DNA from: Sabellastarte sp. h YS-2021 | Lineage: Eukaryota; Annelida; Polychaeta; Sabellida; Sabellidae | Assembly: GCA_964017235.1 (NCBI GenBank) | Contig: OZ024935.1 | Location: forward strand, 92,751,207-92,815,206 | Length of the DNA: 64,000 bases | Direction of reading: 5' to 3' | In this document: piece after piece, positions 44,281 to 56,485 of the stretch | Numbering within the stretch: the stretch's first letter is position 1 | How the letters are laid out: each line of letters opens with the position of its first letter | The notes under the pieces: model-generated | Database searches by the model: none | What the model saw: only the letters and a program-made list of their open reading frames with translations | Told to the model about the DNA's origin: nothing | Program-made: the position numbers and the translations under genes

Positions 44281-44524
44281 TGGATCAACAAAATGACTGA
44301 TTCACCCTCTCGAATATTCCTTTACCGAATGTGACTAGGATAGACTAATGACTAACTCATGCTAACACCGATGACTAATGTTCTTTGTTGCCCATGTATC
44401 TCTTATGCTTTATGTATCTGCCACTTTTTAGTATATTATGTGTGGTGGCATTTTAAAAATATTTTATCTCTAAAACATTTTAAAAATTTGTGCTCTGATA
44501 CTAACATGTATAATAGAAACCGCA

Positions 44525-44770
44525 ACCTTGTGTTTTACTGTGTTTAATGCTTTACTGAAATCCATAACTTCAAATGCTGGAATTCATCTTAATGTTATGA
44601 CCTTTATCTCACCTTTCCAATTTATACCCGACCTCAGCTTGACCCGAACTGTGAGATTGTGTTGAACACTTTACTGAGATACATAAACCTCAAATATTGA
44701 ACCTCACCTTAATGTTATGACCTTCACCTCACCTTGCTGGCTTACATCTGACCTCAGCGTGACCTGAACT
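44525..44770. repeat. Two-copy tandem repeat, ~125-bp unit
   Basis: CTTAATGTTATGACCTT, CTCACCTT, GACCTCAGC-TGACC-GAACTGT occurs twice in succession with the same spacing. Confidence 0.75.
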
Positions 44771-44774
44771 GTTT

Positions 44775-44885
44775 CTTTGTGCAAAAACCAACCATTTAAG
44801 CATTTGCTTTGGGAGTAGTTCATTTTTAAAGGAAACAAGTGACCAATATAAGTGGTACTGCATCTTAAAATTGGATAAAGAGTAA
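44775..44885 (+). repeat. Segment shared with 63737-63845
   Basis: TTTGTGCAAAAACCAACCAT, GCTTTGGGAGTAGTTCATTT and CAATATAAGTGGTACTGCA are common to both places at about 90 percent identity. This is probably the far end of the duplicated blocks. 44886-45254 shows nothing else. Confidence 0.75.
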
Positions 44886-45254
44886 CACTTTTCCTACACC
44901 TCACTAACATAATTGTGAACTGTTGGTCAATATCCTGAAATGAATTACAATGCCATTAACAGCCATTCCTTATTTGAAATTATGTGTGTACTGACCAAGA
45001 TCATCCTTGAATTTCTCTTGTCTGTTCTTTTGTTAGTCCAGTGCATTGGGTTCCCTTATGTAGGGAAGATATTGTCTTATTGAAGCAATAGATTAGATAA
45101 GATATTGTCACCTATTCTCTCATTAAATTTGTATGATTCACTGATACATTGTATACTATATGATACTGTATTAAGCAAGCTTATGTAATATGTGTATATC
45201 AACGAGGTCTCATTGACCAAGAGTTTAGTAAGATTGGTATCTAATAATAGACTG

Positions 45255-45350
45255 TCACCTCTGTGTGGGATTGACTACTCCCACAAATGGCAATGCTGAG
45301 GACATGTCCCAATATGACCCTGGCTGTTGAACTGGATGTAAACCACCACC
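45255..45350 (+). mobile_element. SINE relic, CCACAAGTGACAATGCTGAG type
   Basis: GGGATTGACTACTCCCACAA, GCAATGCTGAGGACATGTCC, GACCCTGGCTGTTGAACTGG. The head is degraded. It lies about 350 bp upstream of the gene C start codon. Confidence 0.65.
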
Positions 45351-45697
45351 TCTGTACATCAACTAGCTTAAGATAATGAATTCATGTCATTTGAAATTCT
45401 ACACTAGACTACATACCACATACATTATGTATTTCATAATTGAAGATTTACTCAATATATATGCAAATGAGTAAGTGAAGATAATACACTTTTAGTGTTG
45501 TTTATGATAAATAATTAATTATTTTGAAGATATATGTAAATATGTCATTGTTGACTTCTATAAAAATGCTTTCAAATTAATCAATCATATATTTATTTTT
45601 ATTTAGCATATTGCAAGTGTGTATCTGTACCCTTTAACATTTGGTTTTATCTTCGCTTTTAAATTCATTTACTGAATGCCAATCTTGTGGTTGAAAC
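45351..45697. other. Upstream of gene C
   Basis: AT-rich; no clear TATA or Inr. The 5' UTR is not defined. Confidence 0.4.
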
Positions 45698-45794
45698 ATG
45701 AAAAGGACGTTGAAACGAAACCTGCGTCTTTTGACTCTCGGAGTTTGTCTTTTGATAGTCTACCAATATTTAGAGGATAAAACTGACTTTTTTG
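45698..45794 (+). CDS. Gene C exon 1 (signal-anchor)
   Basis: ATG at 45698; MKRTLKRNLRLLTLGVCLLI, then VYQYLEDKTDFF; donor G|GTGAGT, phase 1. The continued open frame past the donor is intron. Confidence 0.88.
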
Positions 45795-48700
45795 GTGAGT
45801 ATTTTTTGTACAGTAATGTGACAAAAACTAAAGTTAACTCAAAAAGAGACATTGCTATGAAAATATGTATATTCAATATATAAAGACGATTGCTTATCCA
45901 AAGAGATTGTTCCTGAGTGGAACTTGTCACAATTTACGCACACAATCTTTATTTGTGCTTTTTTAAAGTGTTGTAGCATTGTTTTTGTTTGATCAATTAT
46001 TATTATTATTATTATTATTATTATGTATTTATACTCAGCGCAATATCTCCATATACTACAGGACTCAAAGCGCTATTTTAACCAATCCGACTGTACAGGT
46101 ACAGCCCAAACTCACAAGTAACTGACTTTCCCCTAACTGGAAGATAGAGGCTCAAGGATGACCATTTATCAACGTCCTTGTTATCTAATAACATAAACCC
46201 AAGTTATAAATGAATCTTATGGACAGATAAGCAAATCAATAAACATTTTGCAGTGCTTCGAAGGGGTCATGAGATGTCTACATATAATAGGAAATTGATA
46301 TCCGAATGACATAGACAGAAAAAATGCATATCACTTATACCCCTTTCACACTACAGGCAGTATCACCCGCAGTAACCTGCATGTCCCTGTCCCCTGTCAG
46401 ATGTCTGTTTGTGATCTTGCAATTCAGTGGCAAACCAGCCATTAACTTTCGTGTCCCTGGGAAGTTTCAAAATTTATAAAATTTCCTTCTCTGAATTTGG
46501 TACCATGAGCAAGTGCATACAATTTTGTGCATGTGCACATGAATTTCTTACTACGGCAACCAAAGGTGGGGTCAACAGTGTAGATAAGGTTGTGATTTGG
46601 TTATCCTTCTGTGTAGCAAGGCGACATAAGGTGAGTGAATGTTTTGGTCATTTTGACATTTGATCGTCCGACGGCTACCAAAGGTGACTTAGTGGAGGTT
46701 GCTTCTCGTAAACCAACGTTTGTAAAACTTTCATCCTACTGTTATTTATGGTTAAAACACTGTGTCCAGTCATTGGATGTCAGCCTGTAGTGTGAACAAC
46801 TCGGATTAAATGGGGTGACCTGGGAGGCAGTTCCATGCCGAGTAAAACTTAAACTGCTGGACATACCACATATAGTATGAAATTGGCATAATGAACATCA
46901 CAATATTTTATGAATGCATAGCACGAGTATAGTATTGTTAATCTTCATGTCTAGTATATTTTTCTGTATATGTCTAATGAGGGGTGTTTTACCTTTATTA
47001 TCCACCATTTTAATGTTTTATGACTTAAATAAATCCATATTTTAAGAAAGAATGTGAAAAAGGCTTTCATAAGGTCAGCAGTACATATAAAACCTCGATC
47101 TTTAACTTGCAATTTCTCAAGCCATTTTGCATGGATTTTTTATGCAAACAACACCAGTAGAAACGCTATAAAATGACCTTTCTGGTGATTTATAATTCAT
47201 ATTTATAGGATTTCTAGTTAATAGTGAAAAATAAGAAGTTATTGACACTAAATATCCATGGTATGGTGTCTCACACAGACAATACATCCTGCCCCGGATA
47301 TCACCCTATACAGGTCAAATACGGGGCGCTGTGGATAATAAATGGTTGGAATTCGTATGCAGAAATTCCTGACAATAATTTATGTCTATACTTACTTTGA
47401 CTAACAATTTCTTTTTCTTAATTGTATTAAACATTCTGGGAAATATACGAATACTACCCATGCCAGTCAATTTGAAATAATTTTGTGTATCAAGTTAAGT
47501 GCCAAATTGAGAAGTGGTATCGAAGCACTACTCACATAAAGCTACCTATGATAATGCATAGGTCGAACTGGCAAGAGTTTCAAATCATTTAACACACAAT
47601 GACAAACTATCAGAGGCATGCAAGCTAGATGGGTGGGGGCATAAGGGTCCAGTATCAGTGAAATTCACAATAATAAAGAGTCAACAACATTTTTAAGTGT
47701 GTGCTCTTTTTTTTTGTCTCTGGACTTTTATGAATTGTGGTGCAGCATCATGATAATTTGTCTGCTCATTGAATTTAAGCAGCAATGGGATATGTTAGTA
47801 CTTGGATGGGTGACCGTCTGAAATCTAGACCAGCGGTGGGATGTGTCTGACTTGGAATTTTTATTTGTCACCAGACTTTCATAAATTCTAGTGCACTACT
47901 CATGTCTCTAATATCTGTGCAGCTCGCGTATGTAGACCGAAAAACTTCTCCTGCAATGTTGCTCTAATTAAGGTTGCATTTTTATACTAAAAACCTTAAG
48001 AAGCACTCTTCACAACACCTCTAATAATACCCAAAACTTATGCTAAAACACCAGTATCTGAGACTGTAAAACAGTTCACATAAAGCTAATCCAGTATATG
48101 ATACAATACAATAAACTTAGATACAAACACTCTTCAAGGTAAGGAAACGGTCAATTTTTAAAGTACTCAATAACACGGTACTCAGAGTGCAGTTACTTCC
48201 ACCAAGGCACAATACCTTCCATATTGCAAAAAATCTTTTTAAAATGCCTGTTTAAAAATCACCAGCAAAAACAAATCACCTTTCAATGCGTCATTGTGGA
48301 CATATGCTGAAAATTTCATCAAAATCTGTCCATTAACTTATATCAGAAAGAAACGTACAAACAGTAAAATGAAGACATGATAAGGAATTCTTGTAATGTC
48401 CTGTAAATTCTTAATGGAACTGTTTAAATGTTTAATGCTGACATTCCCCTCCGATTCTAAAAAAGTTGAAGAATTCCTCAAAATAGTCATTCCTTTGTGT
48501 CAGTTTGTATCGTCTTTCATGTGAGTAGAAAAGTTATGTAACACCAATTACAAATAAACTTTCTGATTGTAAATAATCACATTGTATTATTGTTGGTCCA
48601 GTCTAAATATTTTGTACTATAGATTTTGAGACACCGAGAGATATCTGTGATCAGTGCAAAGCATTGAAATACTGGGTATTTCAAATTACATAAAAGTGGT

Positions 48701-51700
48701 TTTTCAAAAATTATTTGGTAGTAATAAATATCTATATTCAATTTGCATTGATGTATTTTTGTATAACATTGCTAAATGCATATTTCCCTTTAACAGAGAA
48801 AATCAAGATCACCGCCAGAAATAGGGGAAAAGGAATTTGGGGGAAACCAGGTACATCAATCTAAGAATATCCTGTGCGCCTAAAATTTCCCTATCTCCCA
48901 CCATTTCTAAGATAAATGAGTCTTTCTATTTTATGCAGAATTCAAGATAGCTGCCAGAAATGGTGGGAAAATGATTTTTGAAGAAATCTGACAGATGGCC
49001 CTGCATCTGCAATGCAGGCCGAAAGTTTTTCTGTTTTACATACAAGATTTAATTTTGTGGGAATCCTGGCACCCTGTGGGTCAATAACTTTGTCAAATTG
49101 CTCTATCTGGCAACATTTCCGAGATAAATACATTTTTATTTTTATACAAAAACTCAAGATGGCCAGAAATGTTGGAAAAGCAAATTTGGGTAGAGTTTGG
49201 CAGATGAATCTGTATGGACCCTGCAGGCCGAAAATTTCCAAGGTAATGAATTTTTTATTTTTTTTTTTGGAAATTCAAGATGGCAGCCAAATAGAGCAGT
49301 AATATGATTTTGGGGAAAATCTGGCTGATGACTCTGGGTATGCCCTCCAGTCCCCATATTTGTTTCAAATTGCTCTATCTGGGACTATTTTGGAGGTAAA
49401 TGCATTTTTGCCTTTTATGCACCAATTCAAGATGGCCACAAGAAATGCCAGGTAAACTCTTGCAGGAAAATTGCATTTTTCCTTTTATGCTGAAATTCAA
49501 GGTGAAAACCAGAGATGGTGGGAAAATGATTTTTGAAACCTGGGACATCACTCTGATTTTATCTTGTGGACAAAAATTTATTCAAAATCAGTCTATCTTG
49601 TATCATTTCCAATATAAATGAGTTTCTATGCCAGAGATCGCGGGAAAAATATTTTTGACGAAATATGGCAGATGACTCTGTATCTGCCCTGCTGGCTAAA
49701 AATTTAGTCCAAATATCTTGCATTGTTTCTGAGAACATGTATTTTTCGTTTTATGCTGAAATTCAAGATGGCCACCAGAAATGGTGTTAAAATAATGTGG
49801 GAAAACCTTGGACATCACTCTGAATAAATGTATTTTTCTGTTTTACTCAGAAATTCAAGATGGAAGTCACAGAATATCAGGCTGGTGAATCGGTATATCC
49901 CCTGTAGGCCAAAAATTTTGTCCTAATCGTTTTATGTTGCACCGTTTCTGAGACAAATGCATGTTTGCCTTTTACACAGAAATTCAATATTGCCACCAGA
50001 AATGGCAGGAAAATGATTGTTGGGAACGGCTGGCACATGACTCTGCATATACAGTCCTACACACAAGGTACAGAGACCTGCTCTCACTGAGCCAGTTGGT
50101 TTTTCAGTGCAGTGAATTCCCACTTCCCTCTCCTTAAACTAAACACTGGTTAAGCTCTCTGTGAGAAGTAAACTGTAGCCTTTTTCTGCATGCAGCCTCA
50201 TCAGCTAGGATCAACAAACTGTACTGTGTGTGTGATATTAAATAGCCATTATACTTATCTTGATTTTCCCTCTCTACTTCCAACTTTTTTTCTTTTTCTG
50301 CCTTCATGCCTTGTTAGTTAAATTGTCAGTAGAATTTGAAACCTCTTATGTGTGTGTATCACTGTCATACTTTTATTAAATAATTTCCTCTAGATACAGA
50401 GGTTAGATCTTTTTAGGATGGGTTGTTTGCCTATTAAATTGATGTTTTTGATGTTTGCCCGTCTGTCTGTTTGTCAGTATGTCTGTCCATTTATCAACAT
50501 TTTGGTTTCCAGACTTTAACTAAAAATGCTTCTGCCAACTGATTGACAAATTGAGAGGGTGGGTAGGACACCACCTGGGCTAGCCTATTTCAAAATTAGT
50601 CCCAGTTGGTGTGTCCGTTTGTCTGTGTGTCTGCCTGTCAATATTTTGGTTGCCGTACTCTAACACAGGGACAGTTCCACTGATCTATTTGAAATTTGAC
50701 TGTGGAAAGATACCACCTGGGCTAGGTTGCTTTCAAAATTGGTGCCAGTGGGTCCATCAGACTGTTCATGTGTCTGTCAAAATGCTTCTGCTGATCAATT
50801 TGAAATTTCACAGTGTGATAGGTAGGGTAGGGTCGGGAGAGTATTGCCAGTATTTCGCAAGTGTAAAACTGTCCCATTTGCAGGATACCAAAAATAATGC
50901 TATTTAGAATATCCCCAATTGAACTGGTCCATTACAGGCAGTAAATTTCGTCAAAAAACATTGCAGTGTTTCCAAAAGAAATTGCTATAAAAGTATTACA
51001 ATATATAGAAATATGAGATAAAACTTTATAATTTCTTCAGATTTGAGTTTTTGTTTGGTATTTTATGTTTTTGTCGCAATATTATACACTGACATTTGAC
51101 ATACCAGTTGTATAGTATTCAACTGACTTGGTCTTGATACTGAGATACCAGTGTTATTGACCCTGACTTAGTGATATTATCCGGGCTAGGTTGCTTTTCA
51201 AAATGAAATCTGTTGGTGTTTCCATGTGTCCTTGTATCTGTCTATTAACATTCTCAATTTAAACTGGAGAGGGTGGTACAACACCACCTGGACTAGGTTG
51301 CTGTTGTAATTGATGAGAGTCGGCATGTCCATTTGTCTGTGCATCTGTTCATTAACATTTTGCTTCCAGATACTTCAATATCGATTTGAAATTTGACAGG
51401 GTGACAGGATACCACACGCTCTAGGTTGCTGTTGAAATTTGTACCAGTCGGTTCAACTGTCTGTCCATGCATCTGTCAATCAACATTCTGGTTTCTGCAC
51501 TCTATCTCAAAGTTGCTTCTTTTGATCAATTTGAACTTAGACAGTGTGGTAGGACAACACCAAGGCAGAAATATTTTTAATAGTACTTTCATATATGCTA
51601 CTATTAAAAGACACAGATGTGTAACTAGACCTAGTACATCGAGAACCAATGCTAATTGTCTCCACAGGAAAGACTATTCACTGAAGTCAGTGAACCATGC

Positions 51701-54700
51701 TTGCTACCCCTTGCTCCTTACATTCCCACATGTTTTAATTAATTTAGTCTGGATAGAAAAGTTAAGGAAAATAAACATGAAGAATCTTTTGTTTCTTAAA
51801 TTATTAAATTCATTTTTCCTACCCCTTCACATGTGAGATGTCAACCACACAATTGCAAGGATTGGGAATTGGTAATGTAGGACAGGTATCTAACAAAATA
51901 ACAATGTATTTGTTCAGTAATAGAGTGTATAGATATGTAGTTTAATAATTTTTATAACCTGGATAGCTAAGACCTCTGTTCCACTGTGCCATTACAGATC
52001 CCAAAAAGTTTCTGATCATGAAAATTGGCTGTTTTGGAACTCAATCTTTTTTACTTGGGACATTTGTATTCCCAAATCCTAATGTTTGGTAATGTTTAGA
52101 ATCCAATTGCTCCTCTCCCCGGTAATTTCGAACTGTTTCTGTGTTTGTTACCACATCTTGCATTCTGTTATATGTTCTAGTTTTTTACTCTAGACATTCT
52201 ATCTCTGCAGAGGAGGTATTAATTTCAAGACCATGTCTTTGTTTGTCTGTTCTTTAGAACCCATTAAATTTTGAAAATGATCTGGATCATTGTCTGTGTA
52301 CAAAAAATAATCTGGATTTTTTTTACTTAATATTACGTGCCCTTTTTCAGGGATACGCAAATACTAATGGTTGCAGAAGATGGGTCTTCGTCTAAGTTAG
52401 ACGGCAATAAATCTTGAGACTCATCAAGATCACGGCCTGCATACAGAAAATATCAAAATATGGATTTTCCCATTTACTTATCAGTGAGCCTTTTAAAAAA
52501 ATTATACCTTTTAAATTATGCATCTAATTCACTACCACTATGGAGTGATCATTTTTCTGACTGTTTGTTTCTCTGTTTGTGTGTCCATTTCTCTTTCTGT
52601 TTTATTTTTGTTAACATAACTAAGTACTGCTTAGATCTTATATCTCCCACTTTATTGCTTCAATATTTTCATTGAACTTCACCATATAGTAACAAGGAAT
52701 ACACTGCATCAAATTAACACAATTTCTACTTATTATGTGCCTTGGTGGAGGTATGCCCTCTCTGAGTGCACTTGTAATATTATTATAGTCTTTCAGAGTC
52801 TATAGGTAATTTATACTATGAACTTTTAACATGGTATATTTTATTAATTTATTTTTTCATTTTAGTTTGAGTTATACTGTTATCTATACTTTTCAATTTG
52901 CAATGAAAATGAATGCATTATATGTAGTTAATGTTTGAAGCACTCTCTCAATGTGTGTACATTAGTAAATAATACTATATTTGTTTACACAGGTGACCCT
53001 GCTGGATCTGAGGGTTATCAACATGCCCCATCACCACAACTAGTTTGATGTGAACACAAATTTAAAGTCCATGTGCTCTTTTGGTTTCTACAATCAAGTT
53101 AATGCTGAAACAACACATTTTGTAGCACCAAGGAGAGAGGGAGAATTTTGTTTGTGTGTGGGATTGTATACCCTGTGGGCTAAAAAAAATTGTCGAAATT
53201 GTTCTATCTCACACCGTTTCTGAGATGATGCTTTTTCACATAGGGATACTAGGAAAACTAATATTTTCATAGGACAAGAGCAGTTTGCTATAATTTAATG
53301 GGTATACCAGTTATTTCATGGACACAATAAGTTGTTTAATTGAAAACATGAAAGCTAAATAGAGTTTCACATTAAAAGTTCAAACACAGAAAGCAGAACG
53401 AAATGAGCAAACTCACAAAGCTTCTCAATGTCTCCAAAATCAGAGATCCAAGCTTTCAATGGAGACAGTTGGGTATTTTGTCTTTGTCACACACCAAGAG
53501 GTATAATCAAAGGCTTGTTTAACTTGTGAAATGTAGTTGTTGTATTTTACAGAGAAGAAACATACCTTATCACTGTCAAAAAAGCCCCTGAAGCATGACT
53601 GTAGCCTGGCCAAAACAGGTAAGAATAATTTTGAAAGTATGGTATATTAACCTCTCTATGGTATATTAACAACTTTGATCTTGACTTGACTCAGCCATTC
53701 CAACATCAGATGAAATTTATGATTAATCTTCACTGAATATTTAATATTCTTTCAGACTTTGATCAAATTTTCAAAATTGAACATTTAAAAAAATCAACAT
53801 GTGTTTCACATATCCTAAACTAATGGCTCTGGCTCTGTTGCTGATTTTTATAATTTCAGGAAGCTTAAATATGAAAGCTTTCTAAAAAGACAGATATGAA
53901 TTGCAAAATCGTGAGTAACAGCTATAGGACAATGCAAACTTCAGCAAGGCCTAACACCTTCAATGTACCTTGCAATTATTATAGTTGTCTTAGAAAACTC
54001 CTTGATCCAGATGATGATGTGAATTTTAATATCTGTTTATAACTTTTAAACTTATTTTTATTTATTTATCCAAGTCAATAGGTTTTCCTGTTTGTAGGTA
54101 TGACATAAGCTGTTCACAGGGAACTATATGGTTTGATTTAAATGTTAAGCATTCCAGTTTGTATGCATCTACCAGAGGTTGTTCTGTTTGTTTCTGTTTA
54201 TTTACATTTTAGCTATTCTATATGTTCGTGTGCAGGTATTTGTCATGCTTTCCTGTTCCCTTTATTCAGACTTTAGGAATTTCATTTCTTACAGTAAAAT
54301 AACTAAGCTTACCGATGTGCATATTTAGCCATTAAGCATCTCTTTATTTGTTCCCTTTTTAATTATGTTCAATTCATGTTTTTGTTTCTATTTTTAAACT
54401 TCAGATGAAGCCATACAGCTGAAAAGAATTGAGAAACTGAAATCTTCTTGTGCATCAATTTTTTCTCCTCATCAGTCAATATTTGATTTGTACAAGAAGC
54501 TTGAGCACTACCTCCTTATAGATGACATTCATGGTGTTTCAGTTGTGACTCCACCAAAAACTGGTTCTACAACTTGGCGGTATACCATGCTAAATAGTAG
54601 TGGCACATTAGTGGTTCAAAAAGGAGGAAGAATGCCAGATGCATATACTATGAAAGCCTTTAGTTCAGTGAAGTCATATGTAAAACTAGCAGAACAAGTG

Positions 54701-56320
54701 ATACAAGAAGATGGCCAACATGCTCTCTTTGAGTATTGCTCTGTGTTAACAGTAAGACACCCATTTGATAGGCTAGAATCTTCTTTCAGAGATCAAGTGA
54801 TAGTACATAACCAAAGATTTCTCAAAGAGGCTATTCTCATACAAAAGGGGTATGGGGCCCTACAGGCATTCAGACTTGCCCACTCCGGATATAATATTGA
54901 ATTTGAGGATTTTTTGCAATATGTTCTGGCACATGAGAATAACCATTGGAATAGCTTGTACAGATTATCATCTCCATGTCAGGTACCATATCGGTGAGTG
55001 CTTCTTTCAAATATATAATGAGCATAAAAGTAGTTTCAGCATTAAAACACTTGAAAGTATGTCATGCAGAGTAAGCATATAATGTTGTATCAAGTATTAG
55101 AACCTAAAAACAACAGTATACATTGATTGCATCCTATGATATCAAACTTAAGTATTAGAATATGTCACAAGACGCTCTAACCCCAATTCTGTTTCCTCCA
55201 GGTTCCTCATTATTGTTCTTCCATCCATAAATCAAAGGTCCACTTCAACAACAGTTTCTCATATGATGCCACAAAGTTACAGAATGATCTTCAGCATGAT
55301 ATATGCAGTGCTCCAAATTTTCCATGTTTCAAAAGTCAACTAAAACCTACTTATTTCAGCAATCATTTCCACCTTAGTTTCTAACTACTGAATACCAAAT
55401 TGTCTTGATGATTTATGCCTAACAAACTGGATGGATTGACTTGATTGATTGACTGATGATAATTATTGATATTTTGCAGCAGGTTTGATCATTATATAGA
55501 TGTTGGAAAGTACAGAACTCTTGTTTGACATTGATATTCAACATATCCATAGTAGTCACAGATAAATATTTACTTTGGAAAATTCAGTAAATTTTCAGTT
55601 TGACGGGCATTGGACTAAATGTTAGGGTTTTATTGGATGGGATCGAACCCCGGCCTCAGAGGTGGGAGGCGAGAGTGTTACCACTCTGCCACCGTGGCCC
55701 CCTGAACTGTTAGGACTATGGTATTGTAGTGGTAATACACTCGCCCCCACCTCTGAGGTCAGCGGTTCAAACCCCAAACCTAAGTTGGAAAGTTGGTAGC
55801 TGCTTACCAATGGTTGACAGTTTACAGTACAGAACCTTGGTTAATTGTATATGCTGGATTCCTCTGCCCGCAAAATTAGTTGACGTGATAAGACATGTAC
55901 AGTTTTGAAATCAACATAAACCCCAAATACATAAATAAAGCAATAAACTGTTGTTCACTATGTTAACTCCAAGTATCCATTTGAATATATATATATCAGT
56001 TTTGCCATTTGTATTCTAGATACATTGCCAAAGTAGAGACTCTATCTCATGACCTGAATGTTGTGACAAGACAACTCATGTTTAGGAACAGCAATATATT
56101 TGAAGCAAATGTTCATAGAGGCAGTAATAAGGATACATACAAGCATGGTCGTTATTTGCCTATGTTCTCTGAATTACCAAACAGAAGATTCTGGATCAAT
56201 AAAATGGCTGATAAGTACAAAGAAGACATGGCCATATTTGGTTATTCATTTTATATTGATGAGGACAATAAAGTTTTTGCAACTTGCCAAAATTATGATA
56301 ATATGGGCAACTGCATATAA
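45698..56320 (+). CDS. Carbohydrate sulfotransferase, gene C (4 coding exons, 350 aa)
   Basis: Intact member of the Sulfotransfer_2 group, predicted to use PAPS to sulfate a glycan in the Golgi; substrate unknown. Exons 45698-45794, 53553-53618, 54405-54993 and 56020-56320 (97+66+589+301 = 1053 nt with stop) have canonical sites and phases 1, 1, 2. Residues 1-7 are basic, about 8-24 form the signal-anchor, then a lumenal stem. PKTGSTTW (105-112, preceded by P104) is the 5'-phosphosulfate loop. LNSSGT (117-122) offers an N-glycosylation site, and RHPFDRLESSF (172-182) is the 3'-phosphate motif. Exon 4 gives the Y-I-K-ET block and FGYSFYIDEDN. Length is normal for the family. The final two-thirds is almost identical to gene B, the N-terminal third much less so. 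Confidence 0.92.
45999..46023. repeat. (TTA)n microsatellite
   Basis: About eight uninterrupted trinucleotide units in gene C intron 1. Confidence 0.9.
46338..46888 (+). mobile_element. MITE with Harbinger-like ends
   Basis: Left end TACCCCTTTCACACTACAGG and right end (complement) TGCCAATTTCATACTATATG are inverted repeats. TTA precedes and TAA follows, so the target duplication is imperfect. The interior matches the element at 17116-17582 in reverse (TTTGGTACCATGAGC..., GGCAACCAAAGGTG). A 78-codon open frame inside is fortuitous. Confidence 0.6.
46889..47759. other. Gene C intron 1, non-coding
   Basis: Nothing recognised apart from AT-rich sequence. Confidence 0.45.
47760..47975 (+). mobile_element. 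5S-rRNA-derived SINE
   Basis: TTTAAGCAGCAATGGGATAT, then TTAGTACTTGGATGGGTGAC and CGTCTG, matches the 5S internal promoter. The tail TGTGCAGCTCGCGTATGTAG and ACCGAAAAACTTC is shared with 4640-4790. Confidence 0.75.
48290..48365 (+). mobile_element. RTE-type repeat fragment
   Basis: GCTGAAAATTTCATCAAAAT, CTGTCCATTAACTTATATCA and AGAAAGAAACGTACAAACAG resemble the 3' part of the repeat at 62458-62822. Confidence 0.55.
48790..50060 (-). repeat. Diverged inverted array related to tandem array 2
   Basis: About eight irregular ~150-170-bp units carry CCTGTGGGTCAA, AAATTGCTCTATCTGG, TTTCCGAGATAAAT, TTTTATGC and AAATTCAAGATGGCCACCAG, the complement order of array 2 at 37137-39118. Units are far more diverged than there, so this is an older array. 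No long open frames. Confidence 0.75.
50425..51560 (+). repeat. Diverged tandem array, ~130-bp unit
   Basis: TCCGTTTGTCTGTGTGTCTG, CAATATTTTGGTT, ACTCTAAC, AATTTGAAATTTGACAGTGT and ACACCACCTGGGCTAGGTTG recur about seven times with gaps. It is related to 6905-7340. 51561-52195 shows nothing else. Confidence 0.75.
52196..52785 (+). mobile_element. RTE-type non-autonomous repeat
   Basis: Begins CTCTGCAGAGGAGGTATTAA then TGTTTGTCTGTTCTTTAG, has AATGATCTGGATCATTG, and ends GCCTTGGTGGAGGTATGCCC and TCTCTGAGTGCACTTGTAAT. Start and end phrases of this kind belong to a repeat common in fish and invertebrate genomes and tied to RTE LINE ends. It is decayed in the middle. The open frame at 52460-52675 is not a gene. 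Confidence 0.6.
53165..53240 (-). repeat. Lone unit of the array-2 family
   Basis: ATACCCTGTGGGCTAAAAAA, GAAATTGTTCTATCTCACAC and CGTTTCTGAGATGATGC match the complement of the array-2 unit. 53241-53552 has nothing else recognised. Confidence 0.6.
53553..53618 (+). CDS. Gene C exon 2 (66 nt)
   Basis: Acceptor TGTATTTTACAG, donor G|GTAAGA; encodes EKKHTLSLSKKPLKHDCSLA and KT (stem). Phase 1 to 1. Intron 2 (53619-54404) holds no recognised element, unlike gene B intron 2. Confidence 0.87.
54405..54993 (+). CDS. Gene C exon 3 (PAPS-binding)
   Basis: Acceptor TTAAACTTCAG, donor CG|GTGAGT, 589 nt. It opens AT GAA GCC ATA CAG and ends with SSPCQVPY plus two bases of an Arg codon. It carries both cofactor motifs. 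Confidence 0.93.
55165..55455 (+). mobile_element. LINE 3' end in gene C intron 3
   Basis: Paralogue of 28250-28605, with the same FNNSFSYDA-K-ND and FKSQLKPTYF phrases. It is shorter, having lost about 60 bases in the 3' untranslated part. Confidence 0.72.
55628..55701 (-). mobile_element. tRNA-derived SINE head, inverted
   Basis: On the minus strand GGGGCCACGGTGGCAGAGTG has an A box and GGGGTTCGATCCC a B box, followed by CATCCAATAAAACCC. It lies 10 bp from the forward SINE at 55711, so the two heads form an inverted pair. Absent from block I. Acceptor ends do not pair, so it is not a tRNA gene. Confidence 0.75.
55711..55939 (+). mobile_element. tRNA-derived SINE in gene C intron 3
   Basis: Paralogue of 28895-29126, with a better B box (CGGTTCAAACCCC), body GGAAAGTTGGTAGCTGCTTA and an A-rich tail. 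Confidence 0.85.
56020..56320 (+). CDS. Gene C exon 4
   Basis: Acceptor GTATTCTAG, opening A|TAC ATT GCC. It encodes YIAKVETLSHDLNVVTRQLM through FGYSFYIDEDNKVFATCQ; stop TAA at 56318-56320. Confidence 0.93.
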
Positions 56321-56479
56321 AATTTTTTTTCTTTAACTTTCAATTTTATTGTTGTCCAAGTGTTAACTTTATAATATCTAGCCAATCTGAATTTTAACAT
56401 ACAAAGATTGTAACATGTAAACTGTGCTGACTGATCAAAGTTCGAGTGCCAGTTTCAAGTATAAATTGTATTAAAACCC

Positions 56480-56485
56480 AATAAA
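56480..56485 (+). promoter_or_regulatory. Poly(A) signal AATAAA, gene C
   Basis: About 160 bases after the stop, at the same place as in gene B. 56486-56984 shows nothing more. Confidence 0.6.

Noticed and set aside
55628-55701. Possible tRNA gene (good A and B boxes, minus strand)
   Set aside because: The acceptor stem halves do not pair, there is no anticodon arm of proper form, and the same head heads SINE copies elsewhere.
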